Position numbers and translations under genes: made by a program
Shown here: positions 18,937 through 28,790 of the stretch, in pieces
How positions within the stretch are numbered: position 1 is the stretch's first letter
Layout: each line of letters opens with the position of its first letter
The notes under the pieces: model-generated
Database searches by the model: none
Told to the model about the DNA's origin: nothing
The model's input: the letters and a program-made list of their open reading frames with translations, nothing else
Assembly (NCBI GenBank): GCA_016865015.1
Contig: CP018226.1
Coordinates: 4,433,001 to 4,497,000, forward strand
DNA length: 64,000 bases
Source of the DNA: Rhizobiales bacterium IMCC20636
GTDB taxonomy: Bacteria > Pseudomonadota > Alphaproteobacteria > Rhizobiales > GCA-2746425
Direction: 5' to 3'

Positions 18937-19839
18937 TTATGGCGAACCCATAACATCCGCTCGCAGATCATAGCGCGGATGCCAGTTGAGGCGGCGCGCG
19001 GCGGCGGAAATGTCAAACATGGGAGCATGCGGATTTGCTCCATAATGATCGTGGTCGATGCTGCCCGGCAGGCGTCCAAAGACCTCAGCAATCCGATCCA
19101 GTGTGGGCAACGGATGCAGCGTGGAGGGTGCAGCGAGGTAGAAAGCCTCGAAGCCCTGATACTCCATATCGAGCGTCAGCCGGAATGCCTCCGCCACATC
19201 GCGGGGATCAATGTGGTGCCAGCATGGACCGCCGCCCGCTGCCACATGACCACCAGCACTGGGGCCGGTATAGGTTTCGGGATCGGCGTGGCGGGCACGC
19301 ACTTCATCCATCATCGATGGGAACAAAATAAAGACCGGGCGAAGCGCGATCACATCCAGCCCACGATAGGAGAAGCTGCGTCCGACTTCCTCGGCAAGGT
19401 ATTTCGATAACGCATAGGGATCTGCCGGCTTTACCTGGTGGGCTTCATCCACGGGCAAGGCATTAGGACACCAAAAATTTTCTGGCCACACCGTATTGCC
19501 CATGACGCTGTCGGAAGAACACAGGACCACGCGCCGCACGCCAGCGCGATGCGCCGCCTCCAGCACGTTCCAACTTCCCTTGAGATTGGCATCGATGATC
19601 TGTTCTGGTGATCCGCTGCCGATATTGGCAGCTGCAGCAACATGCAATACGGCGTCGCCCCCTGAAAATGCCCGCTCGAGCGCCGGCAAATCCAGAATGG
19701 AGGCATTGATATGATGATGGCCGCGAGCGGACATTGGCGGGCGGGTGTCCAGACCGATGACTTCGGAGCAGTCAGTGAGCGCCTGCACAACATAAGTGCC
19801 GAGCAGGCCCGATGACCCGGTCACGACAACGCGCATCAT
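18937..19839 (-). CDS. NAD(P)-dependent extended SDR (epimerase/dehydratase family), island copy 3
   Basis: Cytoplasmic Rossmann oxidoreductase/epimerase of 300 aa. The nucleotide motif TGSSGLLGTYV is at residues 7-17, an acidic residue after beta-2 (GLDTRPP) suggests NAD preference, and the catalytic YALSK is near residue 142-146. The start overlaps the upstream flavoprotein stop (ATGATG at 19839-19834), and either Met could be used. It is one of three extended SDRs in the same operon; all keep YxxxK, so all are likely active on different steps. Similar proteins oxidise sugars, uronates or cyclic alcohols. The reaction here is not known. Confidence 0.85.
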   Translation of the reverse strand: MMRVVVTGSSGLLGTYVVQALTDCSEVIGLDTRPPMSARGHHHINASILDLPALERAFSGGDAVLHVAAAANIGSGSPEQIIDANLKGSWNVLEAAHRAGVRRVVLCSSDSVMGNTVWPENFWCPNALPVDEAHQVKPADPYALSKYLAEEVGRSFSYRGLDVIALRPVFILFPSMMDEVRARHADPETYTGPSAGGHVAAGGGPCWHHIDPRDVAEAFRLTLDMEYQGFEAFYLAAPSTLHPLPTLDRIAEVFGRLPGSIDHDHYGANPHAPMFDISAAARRLNWHPRYDLRADVMGSP

Positions 19840-21533
19840 GCGGTGTCATGCCCTCGACCTGCCACATGCAGGCCCGCGAGATAGCCAAAGGTCAATGCGG
19901 GGCCGAGCGTGATGCCCGGACCGGGATAGCGGCCGCGCATGATGGACTGCATATCGTTGCCCACGGCGTACAGGCCGGGAATTGTCTGGCCATCTGCGCC
20001 CAGGACACACCCCTCCCCGTCGGTGCGCAGCCCGGCCACCGTCCCCAGATCACTGAGCACAAGTTCAATGGCGTAAAACGGGGGTTTTTCCAAGGGTGCC
20101 AGGCAGGGGTTTGGTCCGTGTTCGGCATCCCCCAGATAGCGGGAGTAGACATCCTCACCGCGATGAAATTCGGTGTCGTGCCCAGTTCTGGAATCCGCGT
20201 TGAACCGCTCGATGGTGGCCGCGAAACCAGCTTCATCAAGGCCCAGTTTGCGCGCAAGTTCGGGCAGGCTGGCCGCTGATTTGAGATAGCCTGCGGCCTG
20301 GTATTTTTTCAGATTGCGGGTGAAAGGGATGATCGCTCCCAGCCCGTATTTCCAGATGAAATCTGCATCGCAAATGATCCATGCAGGCAGATTCACGGCC
20401 TTGTCATTGCCCTGCAACAAGGCCTCACCAAAGCGGTGATAGGACACGGCCTCATTGGTGAAGCGACGCCCGGCGGCATTGACGACGATCGAGCCGGGCT
20501 TGCCACGATCGGTGACTGTGTGGGGGTACACAACCTTGCGCCCATCCTTGCGGGTATAGACCGAGGCGGGCGACCAATAGGCATTGTTGGTGTTGTCAGT
20601 GCCCACCTCTCCTCCGGCTGCAACCCCAAGGTCAAGCCCGTCACCTGTGCTGCCGGGTGCAAAGGGACTGTCGGGACTCACAGGATCCGGTAACCAGGCC
20701 TTGCGTTTGTCGCTGCTGTTGGAAAAACCGCCGGTCGACAGAATCACACCCTTGCGCGCACGCATGGTCACAGTGGACCCATTCTCCCGAACCCGAAGGC
20801 CCACTGCACGACCTTCCTCGATAAGCACCTCTTCGATCACGCAATCGGTGCGGATTGAAACACCAAGATCAAGAAGCGATTTCAGCAACCGTCCAGCGAG
20901 CGCATTGCCAAGCACAAGACGCGATCCACGAGGATGGCGCAAACGCTGCGTCGCATAACTCAATACAAGCCGCGTTACGCGCGCAAAGGCCCGGGGAGAG
21001 CGCCACATATTGCGGAAATGGGGCAAGTCTTCACGCGCGACCATCATGCCGCCAAGGATCGTAAATTCGGGCAAAGGCGGGCGCAATCTGGCAAACCAAT
21101 CGCCCAGACTTGCAGCATCGAAAGCGACGGGTTCCAGCACGCGCAGGCCTTCCGCAGCCCCCTCCAGCTCCGGATAGTAGTCCGGATAGAATTGCACGGG
21201 CTTGAGCCGGACAGACGTTTCCTTTTCCAGGAACTGGATGGCTTCAGGTCCGCGATCCACGAAAATTTGGCGTGCTTCACGCCCTGCCGGCGTCGGCACA
21301 GCCGCGTCAAGATATGCCAGAGCTGCAGCAGGGTCGTCCGGCTTGCCCGCTTCGGCCGCCTTGTGATTGCCGGGAATGTATACCATCCCTCCGGAAAAAG
21401 AGGTGTTGCCGCCAACGAGCCCGGTCTTTTCCACCACCAGAACCTGGAGCCCGTGCACGGCCGCCGTTGCTGCGGCTGTCATACCGGCTGCACCGGCTCC
21501 GACCACAATCACATCGTAGGCGGTATCGGTCAT
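19836..21533 (-). CDS. FAD-dependent dehydrogenase, KstD/fumarate-reductase flavoprotein family
   Basis: Flavoprotein of 565 aa. The N-terminal dinucleotide fold is VIVVGAGAAGMTAAATAA (about 9-26), followed by VVEKTGLVGGNTSFSGG. The C-terminal FAD-binding block GLYAVGNDMQSIMRGRYPGP leads into GITLGPALTFGYLAGLHVAG. This layout is that of 3-ketosteroid delta1-dehydrogenase and soluble fumarate/urocanate reductase-like proteins, which introduce or reduce C=C bonds next to a carbonyl. It overlaps the neighbouring SDR genes at both ends by ATGA. In this operon it may desaturate a cyclic or keto intermediate before the ThDP enzyme acts. That role is hypothesis only. Confidence 0.87.
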   Translation of the reverse strand: MTDTAYDVIVVGAGAAGMTAAATAAVHGLQVLVVEKTGLVGGNTSFSGGMVYIPGNHKAAEAGKPDDPAAALAYLDAAVPTPAGREARQIFVDRGPEAIQFLEKETSVRLKPVQFYPDYYPELEGAAEGLRVLEPVAFDAASLGDWFARLRPPLPEFTILGGMMVAREDLPHFRNMWRSPRAFARVTRLVLSYATQRLRHPRGSRLVLGNALAGRLLKSLLDLGVSIRTDCVIEEVLIEEGRAVGLRVRENGSTVTMRARKGVILSTGGFSNSSDKRKAWLPDPVSPDSPFAPGSTGDGLDLGVAAGGEVGTDNTNNAYWSPASVYTRKDGRKVVYPHTVTDRGKPGSIVVNAAGRRFTNEAVSYHRFGEALLQGNDKAVNLPAWIICDADFIWKYGLGAIIPFTRNLKKYQAAGYLKSAASLPELARKLGLDEAGFAATIERFNADSRTGHDTEFHRGEDVYSRYLGDAEHGPNPCLAPLEKPPFYAIELVLSDLGTVAGLRTDGEGCVLGADGQTIPGLYAVGNDMQSIMRGRYPGPGITLGPALTFGYLAGLHVAGRGHDTA

Positions 21534-22510
21534 TCAGCAGCTCCCCAATTCTCGGGGTTTGCGCGCATCCAGTCGGCGAAGGCAGCAACGGCGGCGTCAA
21601 GCGAGTGCTGCGGGCGAAAGCCGAATTCTTCAGCCATGCGCGTGCAATCGAGCGGCCCGCGCATCACCGTCGTATCAGTCCACGGTGCGGTGCCAGCGCC
21701 GATCTGGATTATTGAGTCGGGCACAGCACGCATAACGGCATTTGCCACCTCTTCGGTTGTGTGGTTGCGACCTGATCCGAGATGATAGACGCTGTGCTTG
21801 AGCGAGGTGGCTTGCCAGAGCGCCAGAAGGCCTGCGGCGCAATCGGGCACATAGGTAAAACTCGCCGCAAACTCGCCGCCGGAAGCCTCGCGAATGATTT
21901 GCCCCTTCAGTGCCCGGCGCAGAAATTCGGGGATCGGCCCTCGGGGCGCGTCGAACAGACGGGGCACAAGCGGTGGACCAAAAATCCATGAGATCCGTAC
22001 GGTGGCTGCGGCAAGCCCATAAGTATCAGCGTAGACCGATGTCATCAATTCAGCTGCATGTTTTGTCGCCGCGTATAAAGACCGCGGCGTCGGGTTTGTG
22101 TCTTCTGCCACCGGCGTCACCGCGTCCGGCAAGTATTGAAACACCGACCCGGTTGAAACCATGATGAACCGCCGCCACTCCAGACGCCGTGCCGCCTCCA
22201 GCAACAATTCGGTGGCTGTCACATTGCTTTGAAAGGTGCGCAACGGTTGCGGAAAGCCGAGCTTGTCATTCGGAATTGCAGCTGTATGGATGCAGCCCGA
22301 AATATCATGCGCGGATGCCAACATTGACAGCTCGAACGGGTCGGACAGGTCACACTTTACCCAGGTGACATTCGGCCCCGCGGCCTCGGCGTCCTGCTTG
22401 CGGAAAGTGGACAAATATTGCGCGACCACCTCGATACCGGATGCCGCAGCTTGCCGGACAGTTTCATAGCCCACATGCCCCATGCCTCCGGTGATAAGCA
22501 GCTTTCCCAT
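21530..22510 (-). CDS. NAD(P)-dependent extended SDR (epimerase/dehydratase family), island copy 2
   Basis: Extended SDR of 326 aa. The frame opens at 22525, but the ATG at 22510 is preceded by GGGAGA and begins MGKLLITGGMGHVGYETV, with the Rossmann glycines right at the N-terminus. Catalytic YAATK occurs in SLYAATKHAAELM. The substrate-binding C-terminal part follows. The gene ends in an ATGA overlap with the KstD-like gene. It resembles nucleotide-sugar epimerases only at fold level; in a catabolic operon it more probably oxidises a hydroxyl of the growth substrate. Confidence 0.86.
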   Translation of the reverse strand: MGKLLITGGMGHVGYETVRQAAASGIEVVAQYLSTFRKQDAEAAGPNVTWVKCDLSDPFELSMLASAHDISGCIHTAAIPNDKLGFPQPLRTFQSNVTATELLLEAARRLEWRRFIMVSTGSVFQYLPDAVTPVAEDTNPTPRSLYAATKHAAELMTSVYADTYGLAAATVRISWIFGPPLVPRLFDAPRGPIPEFLRRALKGQIIREASGGEFAASFTYVPDCAAGLLALWQATSLKHSVYHLGSGRNHTTEEVANAVMRAVPDSIIQIGAGTAPWTDTTVMRGPLDCTRMAEEFGFRPQHSLDAAVAAFADWMRANPENWGAAE

Positions 22511-22531
22511 TTCACGTTCTCCCAAATCTCT

Positions 22532-23485
22532 TTAACTGGCCAATTGTGCGCGGTGCGCCTCAAGCGTGGCTGCGAGGCCCGCTCGGATGTTAAACTTCGG
22601 CTGATAGCCGAATGCGGCGTGTGCACGGCTGCAATCCAGCGCGCCCTTCGTTGGCATCGCTATTTCGTCGCTGTGCCTGTATGGCCCAGATCCAACAGTG
22701 ATCTCCGCGCCCGGCACCAGATCGCGCACCACTGCGGCGATTTCGGCCAGTGATGGCGCACTGTCACTGGCAATATGGTAGGCGTCAAAAGCGTGTTCCG
22801 CACAGTCGAGCGCGGCGAGCGTGCCTGCCACGGCGTCGTCCAGATAGGTGTGATCGATCCGCTCATCCGCACCGCTGGGAACGTGCAGCACACGTCCTTC
22901 TGCGGCAGCACGGATCATGTTGAGCGGCACACGGTCCCGGGGGAACCCGGGTCCGTAGACCCACGATGTGCGTATATTGATGCAGTCAAGGCCATGGGTG
23001 GTGCGGTAACTGCGGCCCAAATGTTCGACCGTTGCCTTGCTGACGCCATAGGCATAAAGCGGTGCTTGGTGATGCGTCTCGTCAATCCGGGGCGCCAGGA
23101 AAGCGCCATAGATTTCCTCCGAGCTTATATGGATCATGCGCGGGCAAGCGTGCCGTGCCATCGCTTCCAGCACATTCACAGACCCTTCAACATTAACCCG
23201 AAACAAGCGCGCTGGCGAGGCCAGTGAGTTCAGAACACCCACGACAGCCGCACAATGAATCACCGCCCTTGGTCGGTGCTTTGCAAAAACAGCGTCGACC
23301 GCTTCAGCGTCGGAAATATCGGCCTCTGCGGCGTCAAAGCCGGAATTGCTCATCGACATGGCCTTTATCACAGCGGCATTTGGGCCGCAGTCAAGTCCGA
23401 CCACTGCGTCTCCGCGGTCCAGCAGTGCACGCACCACTGCGCCACCCAGAAAGCCGCCCGCTCCTGTCACTAGAATCTTTGACAC
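22532..23485 (-). CDS. NAD(P)-dependent extended SDR (epimerase/dehydratase family), island copy 1
   Basis: Extended SDR of 317 aa starting MSKILVTGAGGFLGGAVVRA, with GxxGxxG at residues 8-14 and GLDCG after beta-2. Catalytic YGVSK is seen in LYAYGVSKATVEHLG. It is clearly paralogous in fold to the two downstream SDRs but differs in sequence throughout, so it is unlikely to be a recent duplicate. It begins 16 bp after the aldehyde dehydrogenase stop. Substrate unknown; dehydrogenase or epimerase on a polyhydroxylated acid or ring is plausible. Confidence 0.86.
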   Translation of the reverse strand: MSKILVTGAGGFLGGAVVRALLDRGDAVVGLDCGPNAAVIKAMSMSNSGFDAAEADISDAEAVDAVFAKHRPRAVIHCAAVVGVLNSLASPARLFRVNVEGSVNVLEAMARHACPRMIHISSEEIYGAFLAPRIDETHHQAPLYAYGVSKATVEHLGRSYRTTHGLDCINIRTSWVYGPGFPRDRVPLNMIRAAAEGRVLHVPSGADERIDHTYLDDAVAGTLAALDCAEHAFDAYHIASDSAPSLAEIAAVVRDLVPGAEITVGSGPYRHSDEIAMPTKGALDCSRAHAAFGYQPKFNIRAGLAATLEAHRAQLAS

Positions 23486-23501
23486 GACGTTTCGCTCCGC
23501 T

Positions 23502-24917
23502 TCAGTGGTTGAACAGGATGAGGCGTTCTTCGGTCATGTCGCGGATCGCATAGCGCGGCCCCTCGCGGCCGATCCCGCTGTCCTTCACGCCACCATAAGC
23601 GAGCTGATCCGTGCGCCAGGTTGAGGTACCGTTGATAATAACGCCGCCGGTGCGCAGGTTGCGCGCCAACCACATCGCACGTTTGGTACTGTCGGTATAA
23701 ACGCCACATTGCAGACCGAAGCGGCTATTGGTGATCTGCTCAACAGGTTCGCTCAGATCATCATAGGCCAGAATGCTGGCGACCGGTCCAAAGACCTCGT
23801 CGCAGGCAACCTTCATCTCGGGGCGAACATTTGTCAGCAATGTCGGTGCGTAGGCTGCGCCTTCACGCCAACCACCTGCCAAAAGGCTTGCGCCTTGGGC
23901 AATTGCCTCATTGACCCATGTCTCAACACGCTGCGCTGCTGCTTCATCAATCATCGTGCCAACATCAGTACCCTCGGCCAATGGGTCTCCAAGGGTGAGC
24001 TTGCCCATCTCTGCGGAGATTTTGGCGCTGAGATCTTCAGCCATTACGCGCGGGACATGGATGTTCTGCACCGAGATGCAGCTTTGCCCTGCAAGCCGGA
24101 CCGCATTGCGCGCCAGCACCGGCGCGATCTCATCCAGATCCGCATCTTCACAGACGATGGTCGGCCCTGTACCGCCCAGTTCCAGAGTGACGGGCCGCAG
24201 GCCTGCGCGCGCACGTATGGCTGCGCCGACCTGCGATGATCCGGTAAATGTCAGCATGTCCACGCCCGGATGCTCGACCAGTGCCTGTCCGGTTGCCGCG
24301 CCGCCGTGGATCACCTGTATGAAATTGCGCGGCAGGCCGGCCTCGTAGAAAAGTTCCACAAGCCGCTGCACCACCAAAGGACATTGTTGCGGTGGTTTTA
24401 TGATTGCAGCATTGCCTGCTGCAAAAGCTGGCCCGAGCTTGTGGCAGGCCAGATTAAAGGGCGCATTGAACGGCGTAATTGCACCCACAACGCCAACCGG
24501 GAAGCGCATCAGGAAGGCCATCTTGCCGTGGCCCATGGCGCTGCCATCGAGCGGGACATGGCTTCCCTCAATGCGGATCGCTTCCTCCGCCGACAAGGTG
24601 AGCGTGTCCATTGAGCGTTTCACTTCGCCCTCTGCATCACCGAGTGCCTTGCCCGTCTCACGTGCCATGATTTCGCCGATCGCTGCGGCATTTGCCACAA
24701 CCAGTTCAGCGGTCTTGCGCAAGATTGCGGCGCGTTCATATGCTGGCATTGCAGCCACGTCCGGCGCAGCTTTGCGCGCGGCAATGACAGCCGCATCAAC
24801 GTCTTCAACGCCAGCGGTCGGCGCTGTGCATACCAGCTCTCCACGATAAGGGTCGCGACTTTCAAAACGATCTGTTCCGGGGACGGCTTCGCCGCCGATC
24901 AAATGGGTCAGGTCCAT
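23502..24917 (-). CDS. NAD(P)-dependent aldehyde dehydrogenase family protein
   Basis: Aldehyde dehydrogenase superfamily enzyme of 471 aa, normal length, oxidising an aldehyde to the acid. The general base Glu246 lies in VTLELGGTGP and the catalytic Cys280 in AGQSCISVQNI. The NAD-binding region contains FTGSSQVGAAI near 224-234 and the P-F-N-A-P-F segment near 149-154. It follows the ThDP enzyme gene by 26 bp. Such a pair fits cleavage of a keto compound to an aldehyde, which is then oxidised here. The identity of the aldehyde is inference. Confidence 0.92.
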   Translation of the reverse strand: MDLTHLIGGEAVPGTDRFESRDPYRGELVCTAPTAGVEDVDAAVIAARKAAPDVAAMPAYERAAILRKTAELVVANAAAIGEIMARETGKALGDAEGEVKRSMDTLTLSAEEAIRIEGSHVPLDGSAMGHGKMAFLMRFPVGVVGAITPFNAPFNLACHKLGPAFAAGNAAIIKPPQQCPLVVQRLVELFYEAGLPRNFIQVIHGGAATGQALVEHPGVDMLTFTGSSQVGAAIRARAGLRPVTLELGGTGPTIVCEDADLDEIAPVLARNAVRLAGQSCISVQNIHVPRVMAEDLSAKISAEMGKLTLGDPLAEGTDVGTMIDEAAAQRVETWVNEAIAQGASLLAGGWREGAAYAPTLLTNVRPEMKVACDEVFGPVASILAYDDLSEPVEQITNSRFGLQCGVYTDSTKRAMWLARNLRTGGVIINGTSTWRTDQLAYGGVKDSGIGREGPRYAIRDMTEERLILFNH

Positions 24918-24943
24918 ATCTATTCTCCTGTCCTAATTACTGT

Positions 24944-26725
24944 TCAAAGCGGACGCCATGGCGCGCCGAAAGCTGGCTCTGGTGCCTGGAGTGGTGGCAA
25001 TTCCCAGGACCCTGTTGAGGGCGGCCTGACGCCCGGATCGACTTCAAGATCGATCACATAGGGGCGGTTCGCAGCGATGGCAGCACCTAGAGCGTCGCGG
25101 AAGTCACTCGACCGGCTGACCTTGATCCCGTCCACACCATGGGCTTTCGCCAATGCTGCAAAATCGGGATTATACGGCTCGCTGTTGGGGCCGTGTGTAA
25201 AGCTGGTCCCGATTTCGCGTCCGCCAAACTGACCGTGCTGCAAGTCACGAATTGCGCCCCATGCGTAATTGTTCCAGATCACCCAAATCGCAGGAATATT
25301 ATATTCAACAGCAGTGCACAGGACATGCGGTGTCATGGTAAATCCACCATCGCCGACCACAGCGATGCATGGCCTGTCCGGTGCCGCCAATTTTGCGCCC
25401 AGCACACCAGACACGCCAAAGCCCATGGCCGAGTAACCCCACGTATTCAGCATGGATTGCGGGCGGCGGCATTTCCAGAATTGCATGAACCAGTTGTGAT
25501 GCGCGCCGGAATCGGGAACCAGTATTGCATTGTCCGGCACCACTTGCATCATGTCACGCACAACCCGTTCCGGTCGCATCGGGGCGGAGTCAATTTCGAA
25601 ATTCGGCGCGATGAACGAGTCCCATTCCTGTTGCCAGCCAGCGATCTGGGCAAGCCAGGATTTGGTGCCCTCGTGCCGGGTAACACCGCGCCGGTCCAGT
25701 TCCGCCAATATCTGACGCACGAAGGTGCGCGCATCGGCCTGAATTCCCATAAAGGGCTCATAATTGCGACCGATCTCGGTTGGATCAATATCAACATGAA
25801 TCAGCTTTGATGGCGGAATATTCCACGAATATCCTTCGCGCCAGGACGAGGCTGATCGATCATCGAACCGTGCCCCGATGGTCAGGAGTATATCGGCCCT
25901 GCGTCCAGCCTGGTTCGCGGGGTAAGTGCCATTCCGTCCGATGAATCCCAGCGAGAGCGGGTCAGTCATGTCGAGCGACCCCATGCCATTTGGCGAGGCA
26001 ACCTGCGGTATTTGCAAACGGTGTTGCAGATCGGTCAGATCAGCACCCGCCTCGGAGATCGTGATCCCGTGTCCGACAAAGATCAAAGGTGCTTTGGCGG
26101 CGAGCAGTAAATCCGTCACTGCCGTGATCATTTCAGGTGCAGCGCCCGGCCGGTTATCGACACCGGCACCATTCATCGGCTCAAGGGCAGTGTCAGCCTC
26201 TTCCTGGAACAGATTGTAGGGCACATCCAGATTGACCGGTCCGGGCCGTCCGGAGGTCAGCAGATTGGTTGCCTGGCGCAGGGCAAGTGGCAACATTTCA
26301 ACCCGGCTGGGCTGGAAAGAGCGTTTGACGAAGGGCTTCACGGAATCTGGAAAACTGGCCTGCCCGTGCATGTAGGTTTCCTGAAAAGGGCCGCGATTGA
26401 ACTGGGAGGTCGGCACATTGGCGGTGATCGCCAGAAAGGCGGAACTGTCCGCCTGAGCGCAGGCCAGGGACATCGGAATATTGGCAGAGCCCGGGCCGCA
26501 GGATGTGAGCGTTGCGACCGGCTGATGGGACACGCGATAATAGGCGTCAGCCATATGACCGGCCGTCTGCTCGTGCCGGGGCGAGATCATCGTGATGTGA
26601 TCTTTCCGGTCGTAGAGCGCGTCGAGCATTCCCACATTCCCATGTCCGCAAATTCCAAAGACATATGGCATGCCAGCGCGGATCAGGTGATCGGCGATGA
26701 GTTCGCCACCCTTAATTTTGGTCAT
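24944..26725 (-). CDS. Thiamine diphosphate-dependent enzyme (acetolactate synthase/POX/IolD-like superfamily)
   Basis: ThDP enzyme of 593 aa with the three-domain layout of acetolactate synthase relatives. The activating Glu52 is in MISPRHEQTAGHMADAYYR, the central domain shows PLIFVGHGI, and the ThDP/Mg motif runs from GDG (458-460) to NN (485-486) in VVGDGGFTMTP...WVIWNN. No small regulatory subunit gene is present, so it is not a biosynthetic AHAS. Enzymes of this group decarboxylate or cleave 2-keto acids and cyclic 1,2-diones. Being in an operon with a KstD-like flavoprotein, SDRs and an ALDH makes C-C cleavage of a keto intermediate the likely role. Confidence 0.88.
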   Translation of the reverse strand: MTKIKGGELIADHLIRAGMPYVFGICGHGNVGMLDALYDRKDHITMISPRHEQTAGHMADAYYRVSHQPVATLTSCGPGSANIPMSLACAQADSSAFLAITANVPTSQFNRGPFQETYMHGQASFPDSVKPFVKRSFQPSRVEMLPLALRQATNLLTSGRPGPVNLDVPYNLFQEEADTALEPMNGAGVDNRPGAAPEMITAVTDLLLAAKAPLIFVGHGITISEAGADLTDLQHRLQIPQVASPNGMGSLDMTDPLSLGFIGRNGTYPANQAGRRADILLTIGARFDDRSASSWREGYSWNIPPSKLIHVDIDPTEIGRNYEPFMGIQADARTFVRQILAELDRRGVTRHEGTKSWLAQIAGWQQEWDSFIAPNFEIDSAPMRPERVVRDMMQVVPDNAILVPDSGAHHNWFMQFWKCRRPQSMLNTWGYSAMGFGVSGVLGAKLAAPDRPCIAVVGDGGFTMTPHVLCTAVEYNIPAIWVIWNNYAWGAIRDLQHGQFGGREIGTSFTHGPNSEPYNPDFAALAKAHGVDGIKVSRSSDFRDALGAAIAANRPYVIDLEVDPGVRPPSTGSWELPPLQAPEPAFGAPWRPL

Positions 26726-26761
26726 TGTTCGACCACCTCCAAGTAAAGTCCAGAATTCAAA

Positions 26762-28282
26762 TTACACATTTTGATTGCCATCGGCGGCGCCTGCGCGCTG
26801 GCGATTGCGCCACCGGCGAACGGCCCCCACCAAAGGCGTGACCCAGATCAGGATTGTCACCACTCCGAGAGACGCTGCAATCGGCCGGGAGAAGAAGGCT
26901 GTCAGATCACCCTGTTGAGCAATCATGGCCTGCATGAAGTTTTGTTCCAGCAGGGTGCCGATCACCATGCCAAGAATGAGCGGCGCAACGGGAAAATCGT
27001 TTTCCTGCATGAAGAATGAACCGATCCCGGCGGCCAGGGCGACGCCAACACCCATCATGGAATTGTTGATGGAGTACGCGCCCACAAGCGTAAAGATCAG
27101 GATGATCGGCATCAGGATGTTGTTCGACACTTTCAGAAGCTGGCTCGCGGCCCGGATCGCCACATAGCCCACCGGTATCAGGACCAGATTGGCGATGAAA
27201 AATGAAACGAAGATGGAATAGACCAGCGGCGCATTTTCGATAAACACATTGGGTCCGGGCTCCAGGCCCTTCAGGAACAGCACACCGATTACAATAGCCG
27301 TTACGCTATCTCCGGGGATGCCAAAAACAAGCGAGGGCACCCATGTCGATGAGGTCGCGGCGTTGTTGGATGCAGACGCGGCAACGATACCTTCCGGGTG
27401 GCCGGTGCCAAATTTTTCCGGAGTTTTCGACCGTTTCCGGGCATAACCATAAGACACCCACGCCGCAATGTCCGAACCAGCCCCTGGCAGCGCACCAATG
27501 AGCGTGCCGAACAGCGATCCGCGAGCCAGATTTGCCTTGTAACGCCAGATAATCCGGTATGCCTCTCGAAAGTCGATCTTCTGGACACGCGCATTGCGCG
27601 CATCTGCGCGCGGTGGGTGGATCAATGTGCGCAGCACTTCGGCGATGGCAAAAATACCGATCATGACCGGAATGAAGTGAATGCCTTCCATCAACCCCAG
27701 TGTGCCGAAGGTGAAGCGCGGCTGGCCGGAAATCATGTCGAGCCCGACTGTGGCCAGAAGCAGCCCGATAGACAGGGAAATCATGCCCTTGACCGGGTTT
27801 TTCGCAGCAACCAGCGCTGCCGTAGAGAGACCAAGGCAAGCCAGCCAGAAATATTCATAATATTGGAATTCCAGTGCGAAGTCGGCCAGCAGCGGCGCCG
27901 AGAACGCAAGTGCGAGTGTGCCCACAAGCCCGCCGAGAACCGAACAGAGAAGTGACACCATCAAGATGGTCCCTCCCTGCCCCTTCATCGTCATTTCATG
28001 GGCTTCCTCGGCGTAAGCTGCGGAGGCTGGCATTCCGGGAATACGCAACAAAGCGCCGGGCAGGTCACCCGCAAAGATCGCCATGGCAACGGCCGTCGCA
28101 ATTGCGGCCAATGCGGCCACCGGCTCCATGAAGAAGGTGATTGGCACCAGCAGCGCCACCGCCACCGTGGCGGATATGCCCGGCATGGCACCAGCAAATA
28201 TTCCGAACACGCATGATCCAAGGATGACTGCGATGATTTCCCACCGGAACACCAGATCGAATGCGGCAAAAAGTGGTTCCAT
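26762..28282 (-). CDS. Tripartite tricarboxylate transporter large permease (TctA family)
   Basis: Large integral-membrane subunit of 506 aa with about 12 helices, normal for TctA. Family hallmarks include GAMPGISATVAVALLVPITF near residue 33-52 and, in the second half, GTLIGALPGAGSDIAAWVSY with KFGTGHPEGIVAASASNNA. These glycine/proline loops are the substrate/ion-binding re-entrant segments. It works with TctB and the periplasmic TctC to import carboxylates using an ion gradient. The gene starts 3 bp after the TctB stop. Its presence says the growth substrate of this island is probably an anionic carboxylate. Confidence 0.94.
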   Translation of the reverse strand: MEPLFAAFDLVFRWEIIAVILGSCVFGIFAGAMPGISATVAVALLVPITFFMEPVAALAAIATAVAMAIFAGDLPGALLRIPGMPASAAYAEEAHEMTMKGQGGTILMVSLLCSVLGGLVGTLALAFSAPLLADFALEFQYYEYFWLACLGLSTAALVAAKNPVKGMISLSIGLLLATVGLDMISGQPRFTFGTLGLMEGIHFIPVMIGIFAIAEVLRTLIHPPRADARNARVQKIDFREAYRIIWRYKANLARGSLFGTLIGALPGAGSDIAAWVSYGYARKRSKTPEKFGTGHPEGIVAASASNNAATSSTWVPSLVFGIPGDSVTAIVIGVLFLKGLEPGPNVFIENAPLVYSIFVSFFIANLVLIPVGYVAIRAASQLLKVSNNILMPIILIFTLVGAYSINNSMMGVGVALAAGIGSFFMQENDFPVAPLILGMVIGTLLEQNFMQAMIAQQGDLTAFFSRPIAASLGVVTILIWVTPLVGAVRRWRNRQRAGAADGNQNV

Positions 28283-28285
28283 GGC

Positions 28286-28768
28286 CTAGCCCACCAACAG
28301 ATGTTCAATGATGCCAAACGGAAGTGGCACCCTCAGCGCCTTGGCAAACAGAAGATGAATGAGCACGGTGATCCCGATAGCCAGAATGGCGCTCGAGACC
28401 AATGTTTTGGGGCCACGTGTGATGCGGAAAAGCCCCGTCAATATGAGGGAACCTGTCAGCAAGAATCCAAGCACGTCGGAGGCGAGGATGTAGATCAAGA
28501 CCGCGCCTACAATTGCCATGAACAGGCCGTAGCTGCGTGGCTGTCGCGCCCAGTCGGCCAATTCCAGCCACGGCGCGGTGCTTGCACTACGCAAGCCCGA
28601 GATGATCAGAAGCAGCCCGCCGCCCCCCATCATCGCCGCTATGATCCGCGGGAACACTTCAGGACCGTAAGGCACGCCGGGAAAGCCCTTGAAACTTCCG
28701 GCATGGATGAACGCGAAGATTCCTATCACGAGGAAAAGCGCTCCTGAAATGGCATCGTTGAACTTCAT
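28286..28768 (-). CDS. Tripartite tricarboxylate transporter small permease (TctB family)
   Basis: Small membrane subunit of 160 aa with four predicted helices: residues about 8-25, 45-62, 78-100 and 120-145. It begins MKFNDAISGALFLVIGIFAF and contains the FPGVPYGPEVFPRIIAAMMGG segment characteristic of TctB proteins. It lies between the TctC gene (85 bp upstream, with a strong hairpin in the gap) and TctA (3 bp downstream), the standard tctCBA order. Confidence 0.9.
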   Translation of the reverse strand: MKFNDAISGALFLVIGIFAFIHAGSFKGFPGVPYGPEVFPRIIAAMMGGGGLLLIISGLRSASTAPWLELADWARQPRSYGLFMAIVGAVLIYILASDVLGFLLTGSLILTGLFRITRGPKTLVSSAILAIGITVLIHLLFAKALRVPLPFGIIEHLLVG

Positions 28769-28790
28769 TGGTCAAGCTCCGGCGCGTGTC